DNA from: CAZCSK01 sp964501265
Lineage (GTDB): Bacteria; Actinomycetota; CADDZG01; JAHWKV01
NCBI GenBank assembly: GCA_964501265.1
Contig: CAZCSK010000032.1
Coordinates: forward strand, 1 to 27,039
Length of the DNA: 27,039 bases
Reading direction: 5' to 3'
Both the position numbers and the translations under genes were made by a program. This document shows, one piece after another, positions 14,563-22,846 of the stretch. Position 1 is the first letter of the stretch, and each line of letters starts with the position of its first letter. The notes under the pieces are model-generated. The model saw only the letters and a list, made by a program, of their open reading frames with translations. It was not told the DNA's origin and did not search any database.

Positions 14563-16292
14563 CTGACACCCCCTGGACGAAAGGGGCGCCATCGCACCTT
14601 GCCGCTCCGGCAATTCTGGCGGCGCTTGCTTTCGCGCCAACTCTATATCCGGCCGGGCTCGGCAGCGACATCTGGGGAACGCTTCTTGTGTTGGCTGTAG
14701 CAGCGATGTCGCTCAACTTGATTTCGGGGCTCGCGGGTCAAATATCCCTCGGTCATGCCGCGATGATGGGCGTGGGCGCGTACACGGCTGGGATCGTATC
14801 TACGCGCTACGGGTTGCCCGGGACCTCCGGACTCCTTGCAGCCGCAGCAGCAGGCGCGGTCGCCGGTGCACTGTTTGGCGCTCCGGCGCTCCGTGTGCGC
14901 GGTCAATATCTCGCCCTTGTGACCATGGCTGGCGGATTTGTCTTCCAGAGGCTTGTATCAGAATCCTCCGCTGGGGGAGGGGAAGGTGGACTCATTGAAA
15001 TTCCTCCCCTAAACGTGTTCGGTTCCGATCTCAGTGTCATTGGTCACACAAGGGCCATAGCGCTCCTGTTCGCATTGACAGTCTTTGTGGTCTTTGGAAT
15101 CACAAATTCTCGTTTTGGAAGAGAGCTCGCCGCGCTCAAAGACTCAGAGGTGGGGGCCGAGGTGTCCGGGGTGGACGTTTACCGTTCGAAGTTGATGATC
15201 TTCACTGCATCGTCCGCGATCGCCGCCCTCGCCGGAGCGATGTTCGCATACAAGGACGGGTTCATTGCACCGCAGTCTTTCGGCGCTGACTTGTCGCTGC
15301 TGCTACTGATGTCTTGCATAGTAGGGGGGCTGAGCCGGCCACTCGGCGGTTTGATCGGCGTCATCGTGCTGGCAGGGCCTTTCCTCGTCCTTCCGGGTCT
15401 GGAGCGGTACCGGCTTTTGATCTTGGGCCCGCTGGCGCTTGCCGTCCTTTTCTTCATGCCCGACGGCGTGGCGGGCATGCTTCGCCGAGCGCGCGGGCGA
15501 TTTGGAACCGGACACCTGACACCAGGCCCCCCGGGCCCCCCAGTCGCGGACGGGAGTGCTCCAAATTCCGTAGTGCCCTGCCGACTTCGAGCCGAGGGCC
15601 TCACGAAATCGTACGGCGGGGTGATTGCTGTCGATGCCGTCTCGTTGCAAATCGATCCGGGCGTCATTCATGCATTGATCGGGCCCAATGGAAGCGGCAA
15701 GACGACTTTGGTCGATTGCATAACCGGCGTCACGGTCCCCGACAACGGATCCGTCTCCATCGCAGAGGTTAATGTCACCGGGCGACGCCCTCATATGGTC
15801 GCGCGCCTTGGGGTAGCGCGCACTTTTCAATCGCTGATCTCCTTTGGTTCGCTTTCAGTCTTGGAGAGCGTTCTTCTGGGCGCTCGCGTTGCAAGCATTC
15901 GGGACGGCAGCGCCGCCGCGGAAGCGCTCGCACTTCTGCAGCGCTGCGGACTCGACGTCGATCCGCGTGGGCCATCCGATGCCCTGTCGTACGGTCAGTC
16001 AAAGCGATTGGAATTGGCGCGTGCGCTGGCGTCGCGCCCCGCCATTCTGATCCTGGACGAACTCGCCGCCGGGCGAAATGAGACCGAGATCCAGGAGCTG
16101 ACCGAGTTGTTGCAACAACTGCGCGATGAGGGGCTCGGCATTCTGTTGGTGGACCATCACATCAATTTCGTCATGGGACTTGCCGACAAGATCTCCGTCC
16201 TGGATCACGGCCAGCTCATCGCACAGGGGACTCCGGCTGAGGTGAGAGCCGACCCACAAGTGGTGAGGGCCTACCTTGGACGTCGGCAATGA
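14559..16292 (+). CDS. LivM permease - LivG ATPase fusion protein
   Basis: This 577-aa protein joins a second HAAT permease (about 1-320; GQISLGHAAMMGVGAYTAG, PALRVRGQYLALVTMA) to an ABC ATPase (about 345-577) through a Gly/Pro-rich linker. The ATPase has Walker A GPNGSGKTT (375-383), signature LSYGQSKRLELARAL and Walker B LILDELAAG with Asp500 and Glu501. The usual Pro after Glu is Leu here, and the H-loop reads VDHHI instead of the common VEHD. The catalytic Glu and switch His are present, so it should be active. The GTG start overlaps the livH stop as GTGA; an ATG at 14436 lies deep inside livH and is not credible. Such LivM-LivG fusions occur in other bacteria and fix permease and ATPase at one copy each. 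Confidence 0.9.
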   Translation: MTDTPWTKGAPSHLAAPAILAALAFAPTLYPAGLGSDIWGTLLVLAVAAMSLNLISGLAGQISLGHAAMMGVGAYTAGIVSTRYGLPGTSGLLAAAAAGAVAGALFGAPALRVRGQYLALVTMAGGFVFQRLVSESSAGGGEGGLIEIPPLNVFGSDLSVIGHTRAIALLFALTVFVVFGITNSRFGRELAALKDSEVGAEVSGVDVYRSKLMIFTASSAIAALAGAMFAYKDGFIAPQSFGADLSLLLLMSCIVGGLSRPLGGLIGVIVLAGPFLVLPGLERYRLLILGPLALAVLFFMPDGVAGMLRRARGRFGTGHLTPGPPGPPVADGSAPNSVVPCRLRAEGLTKSYGGVIAVDAVSLQIDPGVIHALIGPNGSGKTTLVDCITGVTVPDNGSVSIAEVNVTGRRPHMVARLGVARTFQSLISFGSLSVLESVLLGARVASIRDGSAAAEALALLQRCGLDVDPRGPSDALSYGQSKRLELARALASRPAILILDELAAGRNETEIQELTELLQQLRDEGLGILLVDHHINFVMGLADKISVLDHGQLIAQGTPAEVRADPQVVRAYLGRRQ

Positions 16293-17065
16293 AGGCATTT
16301 GATCTTCTTCGCGTCAACGGGATCACCGCTGGATACCGCGAGGGCGCCGACGTCCTTCATGAGGTCGACCTCGACGTGCGCGAACATGAGACCGTCTCAA
16401 TTCTTGGTTCAAACGGGGCCGGAAAGTCCACCTTGCTTTCTGCGATCGCCGGACTCCTCACGCCGATTTCAGGAACGGTGGAATTTGCCGGCGAGAGCAT
16501 CACCGGATTACCGGCGCACCTGCTGTGCGAGCGCGGGGTCGTCCTGGTTGGTTCGGGCCGGATGGTCTTCCCCGATCAGACAGTTGAGGAAAACCTTGCC
16601 GTGGGCGCACACATCCATCGCAAGGACCGGGCCAGAAGTGCACGGCTGATGCAATCTGTGTTCGAGCGCTTCGAGGTTCTTGCCGTCAATCGTCGAGAGT
16701 TGGCCGGGCGGCTGTCAGGCGGTCAGCAGCAGATTCTCGTCATTGCGCGGGGGCTCATGGCGGGGCCAAAGCTATTGATGCTTGACGAACCGTGCATGGG
16801 ACTTGATCCCACCGGCATTGATGCGGTGTTCGAAACCGCAGTTAAGTTGCGAGAAGAGGGTGTCGCCATGCTGATAGTGGAGAAAATCGCACGACTTGCC
16901 GAGTCGCTCTCGGATCGCCTGGCGGTGATGGAGTTAGGCCGAATTGTTCTATTCGGAGAGACAGCGTCCGTGGCCTCCGACAAGCGCGTCGAGGAGGCTT
17001 ATCTGGGCAGAGTCGGGGGCGGGGTCAAGCCCCGGCTTTCTCGACCCGATAAAAGAAAGATATGA
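16289..17065 (+). CDS. livF: LivF-type ABC transporter ATPase
   Basis: This 258-aa cytoplasmic ATPase is the second nucleotide-binding subunit of the HAAT importer. It has Walker A GSNGAGKST (40-48), signature LSGGQQQILVIARGL and Walker B LLMLDEPCMGLDP with Asp166 and Glu167. In the H-loop position it reads IVEKIARLAE. LivF proteins usually have VEQN there, so the absence of His is expected, but Lys replaces the common Gln. About 20 residues at the C-terminus are extra and basic (RLSRPDKRKI). The ATG overlaps the fusion gene as ATGA and its own end overlaps the 77-aa gene as ATGA. Confidence 0.92.
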   Translation: MKAFDLLRVNGITAGYREGADVLHEVDLDVREHETVSILGSNGAGKSTLLSAIAGLLTPISGTVEFAGESITGLPAHLLCERGVVLVGSGRMVFPDQTVEENLAVGAHIHRKDRARSARLMQSVFERFEVLAVNRRELAGRLSGGQQQILVIARGLMAGPKLLMLDEPCMGLDPTGIDAVFETAVKLREEGVAMLIVEKIARLAESLSDRLAVMELGRIVLFGETASVASDKRVEEAYLGRVGGGVKPRLSRPDKRKI

Positions 17066-17295
17066 AGTGCGAATGCGGTGGTCAGTTACTGCACGCCACG
17101 GGTGACGAGGCCATAACTACAAACGATGGGCTTCAAACGTTTCGACGAGAGAACGTTTATTTAGTGTGCCCGGACTGTTTTCGGCTCTACTCTCAGGGTC
17201 GTCTGGTGCGCAATGAGACCCACGGAGTTGAGTTGGCCGACGCCGAGGCGGCCTCCTACCTTTCGATGCTCTCCGAGGAGGGCGTCGAGGCCTGA
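17062..17295 (+). CDS. Small four-cysteine (probable zinc-ribbon) protein, function unknown
   Basis: This 77-aa protein is of no family I can name. Cys3 and Cys5 (CECGG) and Cys36 and Cys39 (CPDCFRLY) are spaced like a compact zinc ribbon. The rest is polar with an acidic C-terminal helix, so it should be a soluble cytoplasmic protein. It is translated from the ATGA overlap at the end of livF and closes the rightward arm. Its last 40 nt overlap the end of terC on the other strand (17256-17295). A regulatory or metal-sensing role for the transporter is possible but unsupported beyond position. Confidence 0.72.
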   Translation: MKCECGGQLLHATGDEAITTNDGLQTFRRENVYLVCPDCFRLYSQGRLVRNETHGVELADAEAASYLSMLSEEGVEA

Positions 17296-18206
17296 CCGTC
17301 CTGCCTAGGCTTGACTATCAGCGACAAAACTGCCGTGACGGTCAGCACTCCGATTATCACTCCAAGGGACAGCGCGATCGGTGGGTGCCAGATTCCGCTA
17401 AGGAGCATCTTCACTCCCACGAACCCGAGGATCACCGCGAGCCCGTATTTTAACAGCCGCAATCTATCCATTACGCCGGCGAGAAGGAAGTAGAGCGCTC
17501 GAAGTCCAAGGACTGCAAACACATTTGAAGTCAGCACGATGAATGGGTCGCGAGTTACCGCGAATATTGCTGGGATCGAGTCGACGGCAAACACTATGTC
17601 GGTTGTCTCGATCATGAGAAGAACGACAAAGAGGGGAGTCGCCAGCCGCCTTCCGTTTTGAAGAGTAAATAGTTTCTGACCGTCGTAGGTCGTCGTCGTC
17701 TTGAACCTGCGCTTGAACAACTTCAAGACCGGATTGTCCTCCGGATGTATGTCGGTGGCGCCTCTCAGCAATCTGTAGGCGGTGAAGATTAACAAGACCC
17801 CCAAAACGTAGATGATCCATTCGAATCGATTGATGAGTGTTGTTCCTAGGGCGATGAACAAGCCCCGGAAGACGATTGCCCCCAGAATGCCGAAGAAAAG
17901 AACGCGGTGTTGATAGGACGCGGGGACTTTGAAGTAATTGAAGATCACGAGAAAGACGAAAATATTGTCGACTGAAAGCGAGTACTCGATAAGGTAACCG
18001 GCAAAATAAGCCGCAGCGTCGTGGGGCCCCCGCAGAAAATAGACGATCAAGCCAAAAGCAACCGCGAGACCGACCCAGACAGCTACCCAACCCGCGGACT
18101 GCTTTGCTGATGGGACCTCCGCCTCCGCATGGAAGAACTTGAGGTCCACTAACAACATCGCAAGGACGAATGCGAGAAAGCCTGCGTAGAAAACGAATCC
18201 CGACAT
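17256..18206 (-). CDS. TerC/Alx-family integral membrane protein
   Basis: This 316-aa polytopic membrane protein belongs to the TerC family. Members are connected with tellurite resistance and with manganese export linked to metalation of exported proteins. The two family motifs are intact: YSLSVDNIFVF (Asp80, Asn81) and IETTDIVFAVDSIPA (Glu200, Asp203, Asp209), both in hydrophobic segments. Length is in the usual range for the Alx-type branch. The ATG follows the LCP gene by 9 nt, and its ribosome site AGGAGA overlaps the LCP stop codon, so the two are probably co-translated. There is no room for a riboswitch directly upstream. The 3' end overlaps the 77-aa gene tail to tail. Confidence 0.9.
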   Translation of the reverse strand: MSGFVFYAGFLAFVLAMLLVDLKFFHAEAEVPSAKQSAGWVAVWVGLAVAFGLIVYFLRGPHDAAAYFAGYLIEYSLSVDNIFVFLVIFNYFKVPASYQHRVLFFGILGAIVFRGLFIALGTTLINRFEWIIYVLGVLLIFTAYRLLRGATDIHPEDNPVLKLFKRRFKTTTTYDGQKLFTLQNGRRLATPLFVVLLMIETTDIVFAVDSIPAIFAVTRDPFIVLTSNVFAVLGLRALYFLLAGVMDRLRLLKYGLAVILGFVGVKMLLSGIWHPPIALSLGVIIGVLTVTAVLSLIVKPRQDGQASTPSSESIER

Positions 18207-18215
18207 GACAGTCTC

Positions 18216-19115
18216 CTAAAAGATTGCGTCGTCGCGGACCCGGGCGTAAGTGTCTCCGGGACTCAGAAAAACCACACTTGCCCCGCCCGCGGTTCCGGTG
18301 GAGCCGTTGATGGTGACGTTCCGCAGCGACGCGGGATCGATCTCGCGGGCCACTAGGGCTAGTTTGATCAACTCGGGAACCGGGATCGAGATGTCGGTGT
18401 GTCGCCGAGCAACTTTGAGGTAGTCGAAGATACGGTGGGGGTCCGTGGCCTCAGCCCGAAATTTCTTTAGGGCCGACATGATCAAGATCCCCTGATTGTC
18501 GGTGCGGCTGAAGTCTCCGTTGGGTGTGTCGTGACGATTTCTGGCGAAGGCCAGAGCCTGACCCCCGTCCATCTTCAGGAGCCCCTTTGCGAAGTGCGCT
18601 CCAGAGTAGGGATCATCGCGCATTTGGTAGGGGACGTCGACTTCGATTCCGCCCAATTCATTTATGAACCGTTGGAAGTGGGTGAACTCAGTGATCGCGT
18701 AGTACTGGATCGGGATTCCAGTGAGTTTCTTGAGGGTCTCGACCATCACGCCGGCCCCCCCACCCACCCCACAGGCGGCGTTGATCTTGTCGGTGCCTCT
18801 ACCTGCGACTTCTACGTACGAATCGCGCGGGAAGTTCAGGACGGTCCCTGCCTTGGCCGCAGGGTTGATTGCAACGATATGGATCGCGTCGCAGCGACCT
18901 CCGCCTCCCGACGTTGGCCCGCTGCGGGTGTCGCTTCCGAGGACCGCGATGAAGAGGGGCTGACCGATCTCAGGTCGCCATTGCGCTCCGGCGACCTTGT
19001 GGATTGCAATCGTCTTCGGCGCCGGCGGTGGCTTTATAGCTTTGAGGGTTAGAGCGACTGCCCCGCCGGCTGCCATCAGGATTACGATCCCCAGAACTAC
19101 GCGTTTACCCTTCAC
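18216..19115 (-). CDS. LytR-CpsA-Psr (LCP) family cell-wall glycopolymer ligase
   Basis: This 299-aa membrane-anchored enzyme transfers lipid-linked wall polymers to peptidoglycan outside the membrane. An N-terminal anchor (about 6-25) is followed by the LCP domain. Motifs seen are FIAVLGSDTR (55-64), NFPRDSYV with Arg97 and Asp98, DKINAA (Lys110), and FARNRHDTPNGDFSRTDNQ with Arg192, Arg194, Asp201 and Arg204. These Arg/Asp residues bind the pyrophosphate and Mg2+ in known LCP enzymes. Cys75 and Cys115 could form a disulfide. The ATG overlaps the upstream lipoprotein gene by 4 nt. A wall ligase is expected in a Gram-positive-type envelope, which supports the Actinomycetota reading. Confidence 0.92.
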   Translation of the reverse strand: MKGKRVVLGIVILMAAGGAVALTLKAIKPPPAPKTIAIHKVAGAQWRPEIGQPLFIAVLGSDTRSGPTSGGGGRCDAIHIVAINPAAKAGTVLNFPRDSYVEVAGRGTDKINAACGVGGGAGVMVETLKKLTGIPIQYYAITEFTHFQRFINELGGIEVDVPYQMRDDPYSGAHFAKGLLKMDGGQALAFARNRHDTPNGDFSRTDNQGILIMSALKKFRAEATDPHRIFDYLKVARRHTDISIPVPELIKLALVAREIDPASLRNVTINGSTGTAGGASVVFLSPGDTYARVRDDAIF

Positions 19116-19714
19116 TTCGCCACCGTTACTTGTGAGTCGGCTTTGAGCTGGGCTTCGAAAGTGGTGATCTTGAAACCCTCCGGCCCCCTCGTCAGCCAGA
19201 ACGTCGCCCTGTGCTCGATTTTGACCTGGGGCGCCCCCTTCTCTTTGCGCGCCCCCAAACCGATGAAAACAGCCGTGACCACAGCGCCGGACAGAGTGCG
19301 GTCGTTTTCCAGAAACAGCGACAGCCTCTCCGCGCGTTGCCTAGTGGGTCGAACTCGAGCGATCTTCGTAGCGAGGTCGGCTAAAGCGAGGGCTTCGATG
19401 TTGGGGGCGACATTTGGCTGGGAGGCCTGATCGAACATGGTTAGCAGGTCGCGAGCCCCGGCCCGAAAGTGCTTTGGATCCAGGAACGCTGTGTCGTAGT
19501 AGGCGTTCAGAAAAGACAAGATCTCGTTTGCGAGGCCGTTGCCTGCCGCAACCCCTTCGGGCTGCCCATCCACGTCGAAGATACGGACTTCGCCGGACAT
19601 AAAGTGGGCTCGGGGAGTGGGCGGCGGCGGAGGCGGCTTACTTCGGCAACCCGTCCCTGTCGCCAGAAGGATCGCAATGAGGGCCGTCGCCATTGCCTGG
19701 GGTCTAATGGTCAT
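19112..19714 (-). CDS. Lipoprotein of unknown function upstream of the LCP ligase
   Basis: This 200-aa protein has a lipoprotein signal ending in ATGTGC, then a run of six prolines, and a folded domain of about 160 residues with a helical part (GLANEILSFLNAYYDTAFL) and beta strands near the end (QVKIEHRATFWLTRGPEGFK). I do not recognise the family; the shape recalls small secreted domains of the NTF2-like type, but this is only an impression. The open frame extends 99 codons further upstream, but that part runs into the pyrophosphatase gene on the other strand. The ATG at 19714 gives the signal peptide, so I use it. It overlaps the LCP gene as ATGA and may assist it. Confidence 0.72.
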   Translation of the reverse strand: MTIRPQAMATALIAILLATGTGCRSKPPPPPPTPRAHFMSGEVRIFDVDGQPEGVAAGNGLANEILSFLNAYYDTAFLDPKHFRAGARDLLTMFDQASQPNVAPNIEALALADLATKIARVRPTRQRAERLSLFLENDRTLSGAVVTAVFIGLGARKEKGAPQVKIEHRATFWLTRGPEGFKITTFEAQLKADSQVTVAK

Positions 19715-19789
19715 ATAACGGCTATTCTTCCCCAGTTCCGAATTTTGCGTTGAACGAGAACAACTTGCTAACTTAGGAAAGGACCGAAA
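19715..19789. promoter_or_regulatory. Divergent intergenic region with hppA ribosome site
   Basis: This 75-bp gap separates the leftward lipoprotein-LCP-TerC operon from the rightward pyrophosphatase gene and must hold promoters for both. AGGAAAGGA (19775-19783) is a strong ribosome site 6 nt before the hppA ATG. I see no clear paired -35/-10 boxes; TTGAAC (19750-19755) and TAACTT (19769-19774) are only fragments at the wrong spacing. Confidence 0.5.
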
Positions 19790-22102
19790 ATGAATCCAGT
19801 AGTTCTGGCCGCCGAAGGGGGATACCAGGAATTTACGCTGGGGCCCCCCGAGTTTTTCTGGCTCTATTTCTCCGGCGCGACCGCGCTGATCGCGCTCGCT
19901 TTTGGTTTTGTCCTGATGCGCGGCGTGCTCGCTGCGGATAAGGGAACACCCAAGATGATCGAGATTGCTGACGCGATCCAGGAAGGCGCAATGGCGTACC
20001 TCCGGCGGCAATTCAAGACCATCGCTCTCATCCTCATTCCACTTGGGGCGATCGTATTCGCGACTTCTACCGCGGTTCGCAAGCCCGAAGGCGGCGAGGC
20101 GCTCAGTTTCGTTGCGTCGGGTTCCTTCCGCACCCTAGCGTTTGTCGCCGGATGCGTGATGTCGGGTCTTACCGGCTTCATCGGTATGGGACTTGCTGTG
20201 CGCGGCAACGTCCGCACGGCGGCGGCGGCGCGATCTGGATCGCTCAAGGCCGCGCTTAAAGTAGCGTTTCGCACCGGAGGCGTCGCCGGCATGTTCTGCG
20301 TCGGCCTTGGACTTCTTGGCGCAACGACGATCATCTTGATTTTCCAAAACACTTCGTCCGCGATTCTGATCGGCTTCGGTTTCGGCGGTTCGCTGTTGGC
20401 TTTGTTCTTGCGGGTAGGAGGGGGCATCTTCACAAAGGCGGCCGACGTCGGCGCCGACCTTGTCGGCAAGGTGGAAGCGGGGATCCCTGAAGACGATCCG
20501 CGCAACGCCGCTACGATCGCGGACAACGTCGGTGACAACGTCGGTGATTGCGCCGGCATGGCGGCCGACCTATTCGAGAGTTACGAGGTGACGCTTGTCG
20601 CGTCGATCATCCTCGGAGTCGCTGCCTTCAAATCCATCGGAGCAAACCCCGCGCTCGGGTTGATTTTTCCTGTGATTGCCCGCGCGATCGGCGTGCTGGC
20701 TTCCATAGTCGGCGTCTATGCCGTGCGGGCGACCGATCGCGACAAGACGGCGATGGCGCCGATCAATCGCGGCTTTCTGACGGCCGGGATCCTCACTGTG
20801 ATCGGGACTTTCGCAGTTGCTTATTTCTACGTCGGCAACGATCACGGCGACGAGGGGTTTCGGGTCTTCGGCGCGGTCGTGACCGGTCTGGTTCTGGCAC
20901 AGATTGTCAGCCGACTCACTGAGTACTTCACATCAACGGAGAACTCACCCGTTTTGGACATCGCCATAGCGGCCAGGACGGGGCCCGCGACAACGATTCT
21001 TTCGGGCTTCTCATCCGGCCTCGAGTCGTCGGTGTACGCGGTCATAGCGATCGCTGCGGCGCTCGGCGTAGCCATTTCGCTCGGCGGCGGCAATATTCAA
21101 TTCACGCTCTATTTGGTTGCCCTCACAGGGATGGGGATGCTCGCGACCACCGGTGTCGTCGTGAGTGAAGACACCTACGGCCCGGTTTCAGACAACGCCG
21201 CCGGTATTGCCGAGATGTCCGGAGAGTTCGAGGGCGAGGCACAGAAAATCATGATCAGCCTCGATGCTGTTGGAAACACGACGAAGGCCGTAACGAAGGG
21301 TTTTGCAATCGGCTCGGCCGTTATTGCTGCAGTCGCGCTATTCGCCGCCTTCATCGAGACGATTGGATCGGAGCTGAATATCAAGGCCACAGGCTCCGCG
21401 CTGTTCCGCCACCCGCTCACGCAGATCAACGTCGCCGATCCGAAGACCTTCATCGGTCTTCTTATCGGTGGATCCGTGGCGTTCTTTTTCAGCGCTCTTG
21501 CGATTCGGGCGGTTGGACGGACTGCCGCCGTTGTTGTTCAAGAGGTGAGACGGCAGTTCCGCGAGCACCCGGGCATCATGGATTACACGGAAAAGCCCGA
21601 ATACGGAAGAGTGATCGACATCTGCACAGCAGCTTCACTTCGTGAGCTCACTACCCCAGCGCTTCTGGCGGTGCTGACTCCGGTGATCATCGGCTTTGGG
21701 ATCAACTACTTCGCCCTCGGGGCCTTCCTCGCCGCTGCGATATTGACCGGTCAACTGATGGCAAACTTTCTGTCCAACGCCGGAGGCGCCTGGGACAACG
21801 CCAAGAAACACATCGAGGATGGACACGAAGGCGGCAAGGGATCCGAGGCACACAAGGCTTCGGTAATCGGCGACACAGTAGGGGACCCGTTCAAGGACAC
21901 CGCTGGGCCGGCGCTGAACCCGTTGATCAAGGTGATGAACTTGATCTCGCTTTTGATCCTGCCCGCGGTGATCAACCTGCAGGACAACAACCCCGTCCGT
22001 TACGGTATCGCTCTGGTGGCACTCGTAATTTTGGCCGCCGCGGTAGCGTTCTCGAAACGCAAAACGACCGCGATGGATGCGCCAGCCCTGCCATCGCACT
22101 GA
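19790..22102 (+). CDS. hppA: Membrane-bound proton-translocating pyrophosphatase, K+-independent type
   Basis: This 770-aa multi-pass membrane enzyme couples hydrolysis of pyrophosphate to proton export. The active-site block is intact (DVGADLVGKVE from about residue 219, then EDDPRNAATIADNVGDNVGD and CAGMAADLFESYE), as is the C-terminal block GDTVGDPFKDTAGPALN. The segment GNTTKAVTKG (495-504) has Lys499 and Thr502. In this family Lys at that position instead of Ala marks the K+-independent class, which pumps H+ rather than Na+. Length is slightly above the usual 660-770 range for bacteria. The gene has its own ribosome site and stands at the head of a rightward unit with the methyltransferase gene. 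Confidence 0.96.
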   Translation: MNPVVLAAEGGYQEFTLGPPEFFWLYFSGATALIALAFGFVLMRGVLAADKGTPKMIEIADAIQEGAMAYLRRQFKTIALILIPLGAIVFATSTAVRKPEGGEALSFVASGSFRTLAFVAGCVMSGLTGFIGMGLAVRGNVRTAAAARSGSLKAALKVAFRTGGVAGMFCVGLGLLGATTIILIFQNTSSAILIGFGFGGSLLALFLRVGGGIFTKAADVGADLVGKVEAGIPEDDPRNAATIADNVGDNVGDCAGMAADLFESYEVTLVASIILGVAAFKSIGANPALGLIFPVIARAIGVLASIVGVYAVRATDRDKTAMAPINRGFLTAGILTVIGTFAVAYFYVGNDHGDEGFRVFGAVVTGLVLAQIVSRLTEYFTSTENSPVLDIAIAARTGPATTILSGFSSGLESSVYAVIAIAAALGVAISLGGGNIQFTLYLVALTGMGMLATTGVVVSEDTYGPVSDNAAGIAEMSGEFEGEAQKIMISLDAVGNTTKAVTKGFAIGSAVIAAVALFAAFIETIGSELNIKATGSALFRHPLTQINVADPKTFIGLLIGGSVAFFFSALAIRAVGRTAAVVVQEVRRQFREHPGIMDYTEKPEYGRVIDICTAASLRELTTPALLAVLTPVIIGFGINYFALGAFLAAAILTGQLMANFLSNAGGAWDNAKKHIEDGHEGGKGSEAHKASVIGDTVGDPFKDTAGPALNPLIKVMNLISLLILPAVINLQDNNPVRYGIALVALVILAAAVAFSKRKTTAMDAPALPSH

Positions 22103-22186
22103 AACGTGGAGGCGCGACCTCTACTCCGCTATGGTCCCGGAGGACGAGGTCGCGCAGGTCCGAGCACGATGGAGAGACAACGTAAG

Positions 22187-22828
22187 ATGCCCATGGAACA
22201 GGACGCAGAGATCGCAAGGTTCTTCGACTGCTGCGAGACATCAAAGCAACGCAAAATGAACACCCGAATGAGCGGCGGCGCGCGGCGAGAGCTGGTCCTC
22301 GGACTGCAAGCTGCAGGGCTAGAGGGAAAGACCATCCTCGAGGTGGGATGCGGTCCGGGCGACCTGACGCGTGAGCTCGTCCGAAAGGGTGGAGTGCGGG
22401 CGCTTGGTATCGACCTCGCCGAACGGGCGCTAGAGGAGGGGCGCAAGCGCGCCGCAGAGGATGGTTTTGATGATCGGATCACCTACCGCGTCGGAAACGG
22501 CGCGAAGGAGACTCTGGAACCCCACGACATCGTGGTGCTGGACAAGGTGATCTGCTGCTATCCCGATTGGATGGAACTCATCAGTAACACCGCCGGAGCG
22601 GCGGGATCGGTATATGGCTTCGTCATCCCGCGCTCTGATGGGATAAGCGCTGTGTTCGTGCGGGCCTTCATTGCACTGCAGAGATTCATTCTCAAGATTC
22701 GCAAATGCGGGTTCGTGCCGTTCGTCCACGACTTTAAAGAGATTGATGCTTATCTAGCGCGGCAGGGTCTTAGACGCACGCATCTAGACCTTGGCCCGAT
22801 CTGGATGACCGCCGTCTACGCCCGATAG
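22187..22828 (+). CDS. Class I SAM-dependent methyltransferase
   Basis: This 213-aa cytoplasmic methyltransferase has the SAM-binding motif ILEVGCGPGDLT (Glu52 to Gly58 and beyond), the acidic motif II GIDLAE and a later VVLDKVICCYPDWMEL segment. The last of these occurs in a group of small methyltransferases whose substrate I cannot name. The C-terminus carries a hydrophobic/amphipathic stretch (AVFVRAFIALQRFILKI) that might contact membrane lipids or a hydrophobic substrate. The frame is open from 22106 (GTG) with further starts at 22169 and 22187; I use 22187 because GGAGAG lies about 9-10 nt upstream. The gap to hppA is 84 nt with this start, so co-transcription is likely but not certain. 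Confidence 0.8.
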   Translation: MPMEQDAEIARFFDCCETSKQRKMNTRMSGGARRELVLGLQAAGLEGKTILEVGCGPGDLTRELVRKGGVRALGIDLAERALEEGRKRAAEDGFDDRITYRVGNGAKETLEPHDIVVLDKVICCYPDWMELISNTAGAAGSVYGFVIPRSDGISAVFVRAFIALQRFILKIRKCGFVPFVHDFKEIDAYLARQGLRRTHLDLGPIWMTAVYAR

Positions 22829-22846
22829 GGCCACAAAGACACGGCC

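Noticed and set aside
19715..20011. N-terminal extension of the lipoprotein gene across the pyrophosphatase start
   Set aside because: The extension is antisense to hppA and would bury the lipoprotein signal in the middle of the protein.
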